Shown: piece after piece, positions 42,078 to 46,586 of the stretch
How the letters are laid out: the number at the start of each line of letters is the position of its first letter
Numbering within the stretch: position 1 is the stretch's first letter
Origin: Lachnospiraceae bacterium UBA3732
Lineage (GTDB): Bacteria > Bacillota > Clostridia > Lachnospirales > Lachnospiraceae
Assembly: GCA_002372545.1 (NCBI GenBank)
Contig: DFHD01000065.1
Span: 5,094-51,679, forward strand
Length of the DNA stretch: 46,586 bases
Direction of reading: 5' to 3'
Position numbers and translations under genes: made by a program
The notes under the pieces: generated by a model
Seen by the model: the letters and a program-made list of their open reading frames with translations, nothing else
The model's database searches: none
What the model was told of the DNA's origin: nothing

Positions 42078-42125
42078 AACCACCCGGTTCCGAAATCCGG
42101 GTGGTTAAACATACACTATTTTTTT
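42078..42125 (+). terminator. Probable terminator after the symporter-like gene
   Basis: Arms AACCACCCGG (42078-42087) and CCGGGTGGTT (42097-42106) pair perfectly with a 9-nt loop. The T run (42118-42125) starts about 11 nt after the stem, so this is not a textbook form. On the minus strand the stem is followed by TTTCATTTC. Confidence 0.55.
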
Positions 42126-42267
42126 GGTGAGAGAGTTATGAAAATTTCTATGGTTAAACTATAATACATAAATATGAACAAAGAATGAATGAAAAGAAAA
42201 TATAATGTAAAATCAGAAAGATATTTGATGTTTGGCAAAAAAACAGGCATTTTCATTAGATATGGAA

Positions 42268-42291
42268 ATCGTTTCGGAAGTATGCTACAAT
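42268..42291 (+). promoter_or_regulatory. Candidate promoter of the bactofilin-pyrH run
   Basis: TACAAT (42286-42291) has a TGc extension (42283-42285). A -35-like TGGAAA lies about 17-18 bp upstream. The transcript would start near 42298, about 30 nt before ATG 42331. Confidence 0.5.
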
Positions 42292-42330
42292 AGGACACGA
42301 GGTGTGCAGCAATGCAAAAGGAGAAACATC

Positions 42331-43617
42331 ATGGGATTTTTTAAAGGTTTTAAGCGCGATTTTGCCCAGGCTGTAAACGAGCTGATGCCGGAATATGACG
42401 GCAGCGGAGAAAAAGCGGCCGAAGAAGAAAATGATGTCCGCCAGGAGGAAAATTCCGGGACGCTTCCCGAAACGGAAGGGACGGCGGCTGAGCAGGAGCA
42501 GGAGGAGTCAGGCCTGCCCGATTTTTCTGCTGCTCCCGTGCAGGAGGCAGAACAGGTGAATCTGGACGAGGCGGTAACGGAAGCCATGCTTCGGGAAGAA
42601 GGATTTACTTCCGACTTTTACAGTGAAGAAAAGGAGGAAGAGGAATTCGGCGTGATCCCGGCCTATGAGATGGAGGGACAGCTTTCCATGTTTGAATCTG
42701 TGCCCGGAGAGGCGCAGCAGATGGAGACTGCACCGGAGGAAACGTTTTCCGGGGCTGTGCAGCAAATGCCGGCTGAGACAGAGGATGATGATCTGCAGGA
42801 GGATGCGGCGGCGGAAGTTACCGGGGAAGTGCCGGAGGAGGCATCTGCTGAGGAGGCGCCGGAAGCACCGGCCGCAAAGGAAGCACAGGCGGTAAAGGAA
42901 GAATCGGAGGAAAGAGAGGACCAGGAATTGTCAGAGCTGGGAACAGAGATCAGAAAAGAGGACGGGGGCTTTGACCTCGGCGATACAACATATATTACGA
43001 AAAATACCACGATATCCGGCGATATCGAAACAGAGGGAAGCCTGGATGTCATCGGTACGGTTAACGGAAATGTGAGCTGTCTCGGAAAACTGATCCTGGG
43101 CGGCCGGATCAACGGTGATCTGATGGTCGGTGAGCTGTATACCAATCAGGCGCATATCCGCGGCGAGATCGAGGCATCGGGACATATCAAGATCGGTGCG
43201 GGAACCATATCCATTGGAAATATCCGCGCGCAGTCTGCTGTGATCGCGGGTGCGGTTAAGGGAGATATCGATGTGCAGGGACAGGTTGTTGTGGACAGCA
43301 CGGCAGTTGTCCTGGGAAATATTAAGTCCAAGAGTGTGCAGGTAAACAGCGGAGCCATTGTGGACGGCTTCTGTACACAGGTTTACTCCGATGTGAATCC
43401 GGAGAACATCTTCCTCGAGGATGGTGAGGAAAAGGAGAAAGAGGAAGAGGCTGAGGTGATCGAGGCCATTGAGTCCATCGAAGCCATCGAACCGATCTCC
43501 GAGGAGGAGAATGCTTCCGCATCGAAAAACGGCGGCGGAAACAGACAGAACAACCGGAACCGGAAAAACGGCGGGCAGAAACAGAATAACCATAACAAAT
43601 ACAATAACAATAAGTGA
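42331..43617 (+). CDS. Bactofilin-family protein with long acidic N-terminal extension
   Basis: A 428-residue protein. The bactofilin core (about 218-362) is a run of short beta-helix turns: TKNTTISGDIETEGSLDVIG, GKLILGGRINGDLMVGELY, IRGEIEASGHIKIGAG and VKGDIDVQGQVVVDST. Bactofilins polymerise without nucleotide and scaffold wall or cell-shape proteins. Here the core is preceded by about 195 Glu/Ala-rich residues and followed by an acidic segment and a basic Asn-rich tail (about 395-428). The N-terminus GFFKGFKRDF could be a membrane-binding helix. The start is ATG 42331 behind AAAGGAGA; the frame is open to 42232 but has no binding site there. pyrH follows 9 bp on. Confidence 0.88.
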   Translation: MGFFKGFKRDFAQAVNELMPEYDGSGEKAAEEENDVRQEENSGTLPETEGTAAEQEQEESGLPDFSAAPVQEAEQVNLDEAVTEAMLREEGFTSDFYSEEKEEEEFGVIPAYEMEGQLSMFESVPGEAQQMETAPEETFSGAVQQMPAETEDDDLQEDAAAEVTGEVPEEASAEEAPEAPAAKEAQAVKEESEEREDQELSELGTEIRKEDGGFDLGDTTYITKNTTISGDIETEGSLDVIGTVNGNVSCLGKLILGGRINGDLMVGELYTNQAHIRGEIEASGHIKIGAGTISIGNIRAQSAVIAGAVKGDIDVQGQVVVDSTAVVLGNIKSKSVQVNSGAIVDGFCTQVYSDVNPENIFLEDGEEKEKEEEAEVIEAIESIEAIEPISEEENASASKNGGGNRQNNRNRKNGGQKQNNHNKYNNNK

Positions 43618-43626
43618 GGACCGGAC

Positions 43627-44331
43627 ATGAAGTATAAGCGTATTCTTCTGAAGCTCAGCGGCGAGGCGCTGGCAGGAGAGAAGAAAACAGGCTTCTCTGA
43701 GGAGGAGATCCGCCGGGTGGCGGCAGAGGTAAAAAAGGTAGCTGATCTCGGAACGGAGATCGCTGTGGTGATCGGCGGAGGAAATTTCTGGCGCGGCCGG
43801 ACCTCCGGGGATATGGACCGGGTGCATGCAGACCAGATCGGCATGCTGGCTACCGTGATGAACTGCCTTTATGCGGCAGAGTATTTCCGGATTGCCGGAA
43901 TGCAGTGCAAGGTCATGGCTCCCTATGAGATCGGCGATGTGGCGGAAAAGTTTGTCCGGGACAAGGCGGTTGAATACCTGGAGGAGAAAAACGTGGTATT
44001 CTTTGCCGGCGGAACGGGACATCCCTTCTTCTCCACAGATATGTCCACCGTACTCCGTGCTGTGGAGATCGGCGCGGATATCATCCTCTCAGCTAAGGCA
44101 ATTGACGGTGTTTATGATAAGGATCCCAAGGTATACCCGGATGCAGTGAAGTATGATACGCTCCGGATGTCCGAGCTGATCGACAAGAAGCTGGGCGTGA
44201 TCGATCTTGCCTCCGCTGTACTCGCTGAGGAAAATCATATGTCCATGCTCCTTTTCGGGCTGAACGAGGAAAACAGTATACTGCGGGCCATAAACGGGGA
44301 TAAGATCGGCACCGTGGTGGAGGCGGACTGA
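43627..44331 (+). CDS. pyrH: UMP kinase
   Basis: PyrH phosphorylates UMP to UDP, feeding nucleotide and UDP-sugar pools. The 234-residue amino-acid-kinase-fold protein has KRILLKLSGEAL at the start, VVIGGGNFWRG, DQIGMLATVMN, FAGGTGHPFFSTD and a C-terminal GTVV. It lies 9 bp after the bactofilin gene and 123 bp before frr. The order pyrH-frr-uppS-cdsA is conserved in most bacteria; tsf and rpsB, often upstream, are replaced here by bactofilin. Confidence 0.97.
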   Translation: MKYKRILLKLSGEALAGEKKTGFSEEEIRRVAAEVKKVADLGTEIAVVIGGGNFWRGRTSGDMDRVHADQIGMLATVMNCLYAAEYFRIAGMQCKVMAPYEIGDVAEKFVRDKAVEYLEEKNVVFFAGGTGHPFFSTDMSTVLRAVEIGADIILSAKAIDGVYDKDPKVYPDAVKYDTLRMSELIDKKLGVIDLASAVLAEENHMSMLLFGLNEENSILRAINGDKIGTVVEAD

Positions 44332-44454
44332 TGCTTCAGATCAATCTTTCAGAACGGGTGACTGATAATAAAATGAAATAATGGTAACCGAACAGTTACA
44401 GATGATGAATAGAACGAAAAGAGAATGGAACTGAATCTAAGGAGGTAGCAAAAA

Positions 44455-44997
44455 ATGACGGATTACAAAGAGAAAATGCAAAAGGCACTGGATAACCTGC
44501 AGTCTGATTTTTCAGCGATTCGCGCAGGACGCGCAAACCCGCACATCCTGGATAAGCTGAAGGTGGATTATTATGGTACGCCCACCGGTATTCAGGGCGT
44601 AGCCAATGTCAGTGTTCCCGAGGCAAGAACGCTGATGATCACCCCCTGGGAGGCAAAGATGATCAAGGAGATCGAGAAGGCAATCCAGGTATCCGATCTC
44701 GGCGTTAACCCCAGCAACGACGGAAAGAATGTCATCATCCGTTTTCCCGAGCTGACAGAGGAAAGAAGAAAGGATCTGGCCAAGGATATCAAGAAGAAGG
44801 GCGAGGATGCCAAGGTTGCTGTCAGAAACGTGAGAAGAGAAGCAAATGAGGCGGTTAAGAAGGCAAACAAGGCCGGAGAGCTGTCTGAGGATGAGCAGGC
44901 AGATGAGGAGAAGAACATCCAGAAGGCCACCGATAAGTTCATCGGCGAGATCGACAGCATGGTAGAGTCCAAGACCAAGGAGATCATGACAGTCTGA
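44455..44997 (+). CDS. frr: Ribosome recycling factor
   Basis: Frr splits the post-termination ribosome together with EF-G. It has 180 residues, close to the usual 185. Motifs include FSAIRAGRANPHILDKLKVDYYG (about 20-42, the central part), LMITPWEAKM, GVNPSNDGKNVIIRFPELTEERR and the helical VRNVRREANE. AAGGAGG precedes the ATG by 9 nt, a strong site. The 123-bp gap before it is AT-rich without an evident promoter or hairpin. Confidence 0.97.
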   Translation: MTDYKEKMQKALDNLQSDFSAIRAGRANPHILDKLKVDYYGTPTGIQGVANVSVPEARTLMITPWEAKMIKEIEKAIQVSDLGVNPSNDGKNVIIRFPELTEERRKDLAKDIKKKGEDAKVAVRNVRREANEAVKKANKAGELSEDEQADEEKNIQKATDKFIGEIDSMVESKTKEIMTV

Positions 44998-45009
44998 CAG
45001 GGCGGAGAT

Positions 45010-45735
45010 ATGGCGAAGAAGAAAGAAGAATTGAAAGATATTCCGGTACATGTGGCCGTGATCATGGACGGTAACGGCAGATGGGCGAAGAAAAGACATC
45101 TGCCCCGGAATTTCGGCCACCGGGCCGGTGCGAAAACACTGGAGGATATCTGTGATGATGCCTGGGATCTGGGCATCAAATATCTGACGGTCTATGCTTT
45201 TTCCACGGAAAACTGGAAAAGGTCGGTGGAAGAGGTAACGGGGATCATGACGATCCTCCGGAACTATCTGACCAATGCAATCGAGAGAGCCAATAAGAAT
45301 AATATGCGTGTCCGGGTGATCGGGGAGAGATCCCGTCTGGACAAGGATATTCTGGCGGCTATTGAGAATCTGGAGAAGGCAACGGAGAATAATACCGGTC
45401 TGCAGTTTACCATTGCGCTGAATTACGGCGGAAGGGATGATGTGACCCGTGCCATGAGAAAACTGGCGGAAGAGGTAAAGGAAGGAAAGCTCAGTCCGGA
45501 GGAGATTACCGAGGAAATGGTGACGGCCCATCTGGATACGGCGGAGCTCCCCGATCCCGACCTTCTGATCAGGACAAGCGGAGAAATGCGGATCTCCAAC
45601 TTCATGCCCTGGCAGATTTCCTATTCCGAGTTTTATTTTACCGATACGCTCTGGCCGGACTTTGATAAGGCCGAGCTCCAGAAGGCGATAGATTATTATA
45701 CAGGAAGAGACAGGCGTTTCGGAGGAGTGAAATAA
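45010..45735 (+). CDS. uppS: Undecaprenyl diphosphate synthase
   Basis: A cis-prenyltransferase that makes C55-PP, the lipid carrier for peptidoglycan and for the surface glycans of this locus. The 241-residue protein has catalytic D20 in VIMDGNGRWAKKR, then FGHRAGAKTLEDI, YAFSTENWKR and RTSGEMRISNFMPWQISYSE split near residue 190. GGCGGAGAT gives the binding site, 12 bp after frr. Its stop shares one base with the cdsA start. Confidence 0.97.
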   Translation: MAKKKEELKDIPVHVAVIMDGNGRWAKKRHLPRNFGHRAGAKTLEDICDDAWDLGIKYLTVYAFSTENWKRSVEEVTGIMTILRNYLTNAIERANKNNMRVRVIGERSRLDKDILAAIENLEKATENNTGLQFTIALNYGGRDDVTRAMRKLAEEVKEGKLSPEEITEEMVTAHLDTAELPDPDLLIRTSGEMRISNFMPWQISYSEFYFTDTLWPDFDKAELQKAIDYYTGRDRRFGGVK

Positions 45736-46553
45736 TGTTTGTGACCAGACTTCTCAGCGGTATTGTGCTGGTAATTCTTTTTGTTGGGATTCTTTACCTT
45801 GGCGGCCCGGTGACCGGCGTCGCCATGGGAATCATTTCCCTGATCGGTATTTTTGAACTGATGCGGGTGTATAAGCTGGAAAAGCGTCTGCCGGGTATCC
45901 TTGCATATCTGGCAACGCTTGTTTTTTACGGTTTTCTGATCCTGGGAAAGGATATGTGTCACCTGACGGAGATCCTGATCGCCATCGGGATCGTCTTCCT
46001 GCTCCTCCTTCTGGCGGTGTATGTGACAGCCTTCCCGAAATATAAGGACAGGGACATAATGGCGGCGTACTTCAGTTTCTTTTATGTCAGCATGATGCTT
46101 TCCTACGTGTACCGTATCCGTATCCTTCCCCACGGCGGTTATTTTGTCGTACTGATCTTTCTCTGCTCCTGGGGCAATGATACGCTGGCATACTGCACGG
46201 GGCGGCTTTTCGGAAAGCATAAGATGTCTCCCGTGCTGAGTCCTAAGAAAAGCGTGGAGGGTCTTATCGGAGGAATTGTCGGTGCAGGTCTTCTGGGGGC
46301 CGTTTTCGGCCTGATCTACATGAAGAATGCTTCGGATCCGGTGGGGAATATTCCGCTTTTTGCAGCGATCACAGCAGTGGGAGCCATTCCTGCCGTGATC
46401 GGGGATCTGGCCGCTTCGGCCATCAAAAGGAATAATGAGATCAAGGATTACGGAAAACTGATCCCGGGACATGGCGGGATCCTGGACCGGTTCGACAGTA
46501 TGCTGTTCACTGCGCCGATCATCTATTATGCAGTCCGGCTGTGGATGCTGTAA
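45735..46553 (+). CDS. cdsA: Phosphatidate cytidylyltransferase
   Basis: CdsA makes CDP-diacylglycerol from phosphatidate and CTP for phospholipid synthesis. The 272-residue membrane protein has about eight helices and the C-terminal family signature SAIKRNNEIKDYGKLIPGHG followed by GILDRFDS. The TAATG overlap with uppS indicates coupling. The 33 bases after its stop contain AGAAGAGGT, which looks like the binding site of a further gene beyond the window; dxr usually follows here (inference). Confidence 0.96.
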   Translation: MFVTRLLSGIVLVILFVGILYLGGPVTGVAMGIISLIGIFELMRVYKLEKRLPGILAYLATLVFYGFLILGKDMCHLTEILIAIGIVFLLLLLAVYVTAFPKYKDRDIMAAYFSFFYVSMMLSYVYRIRILPHGGYFVVLIFLCSWGNDTLAYCTGRLFGKHKMSPVLSPKKSVEGLIGGIVGAGLLGAVFGLIYMKNASDPVGNIPLFAAITAVGAIPAVIGDLAASAIKRNNEIKDYGKLIPGHGGILDRFDSMLFTAPIIYYAVRLWML

Positions 46554-46586
46554 GGAAAGAAAGCTCTGACATAAGAAGAGGTAGAA

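Larger units (their letters stand above)
41982..42330. other. 349-bp intergenic region before the bactofilin gene
   Basis: This AT-rich gap contains a 10-bp hairpin (42078-42106), a T run at 42118-42125, an isolated TATAAT at 42160-42165 with no good -35, and an extended -10 promoter at 42283-42291. The rest (41982-42077 and 42166-42280) shows no gene or RNA I can recognise. It separates the rsmB-thiN run from the pyrH run. Confidence 0.6.

Noticed and set aside
42160..42165. TATAAT upstream of bactofilin as main promoter
   Set aside because: Its -35 region is a poor match at any allowed spacing; the extended -10 at 42283-42291 is closer and better.

Overview
The window looks like a chromosomal segment of a low-GC-lineage (Firmicutes) Clostridia, most likely Lachnospiraceae-like. 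The evidence is gene order and content: rpsF-ssb-rpsR; dapF beside an LL-diaminopimelate aminotransferase (dapL); the block rlmN-prpC-prkC(PASTA)-rsgA-rpe-thiN; pyrH-frr-uppS-cdsA; an S-layer-homology (SLH) surface protein; and strong AGGAGG-type ribosome binding sites. The taxonomic call is inference. I see no rRNA, tRNA, CRISPR array, phage, insertion sequence or transposase.

Layout. 1-1002 is the 3' part of an ABC-2 type exporter gene. 1132-2389 is the rpsF-ssb-rpsR operon, with an extended -10 promoter, a leader hairpin resembling the S6:S18 autoregulatory site, and a strong terminator. 2400-4558 is a two-gene minus-strand operon (a GT-C membrane glycosyltransferase and a membrane protein of unknown function) with its own promoter, divergent from a tandem GT2 glycosyltransferase gene (4766-6607). 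dapF and dapL (6841-8947) follow. They lead into a large surface-polysaccharide locus (9045-32527), all on the plus strand with small gaps or overlaps. This locus holds CDP-glucose and CDP-3,6-dideoxyhexose genes (rfbF, rfbG, rfbH, an RmlC-type epimerase) interleaved with a DPM-like glycosyltransferase. It continues with a Wzm/Wzt ABC polysaccharide exporter, a methyltransferase, a very large multidomain glycosyltransferase, and a YfhO-like protein followed by a DPM/CsbB-like GT2 and a Wzx-like flippase, these three overlapping by 4 bp. After these come a GT-B glycosyltransferase, an SLH-anchored beta-helix protein, two membrane ORFs that may be halves of one protein, and an acyltransferase-3. 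From 32572 on the window is housekeeping: rsmB, rlmN, prpC, prkC, rsgA, rpe, thiN, a solute-symporter-like protein, a terminator, a bactofilin, then pyrH, frr, uppS and cdsA.

How the genes work together. The middle locus plausibly builds a cell-surface glycan carrying a 3,6-dideoxyhexose, exports it by the ABC route, and decorates it outside the membrane with undecaprenyl-phosphate sugars. uppS and cdsA supply lipid carrier and phospholipid precursors. prkC/prpC is the wall-sensing kinase/phosphatase pair.

The most unusual feature is a set of degenerate tandem repeats of 13, 13, 19 and 12 bp. Each sits immediately upstream of, or running into, the start codon of a gene in or next to the polysaccharide locus (dapF, the GT at 12572, the acyltransferase at 31454, the GT at 22825). 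The second is a possible variant three-component glycosylation module in which a Wzx-like flippase takes the place usually filled by a small GtrA-type protein.
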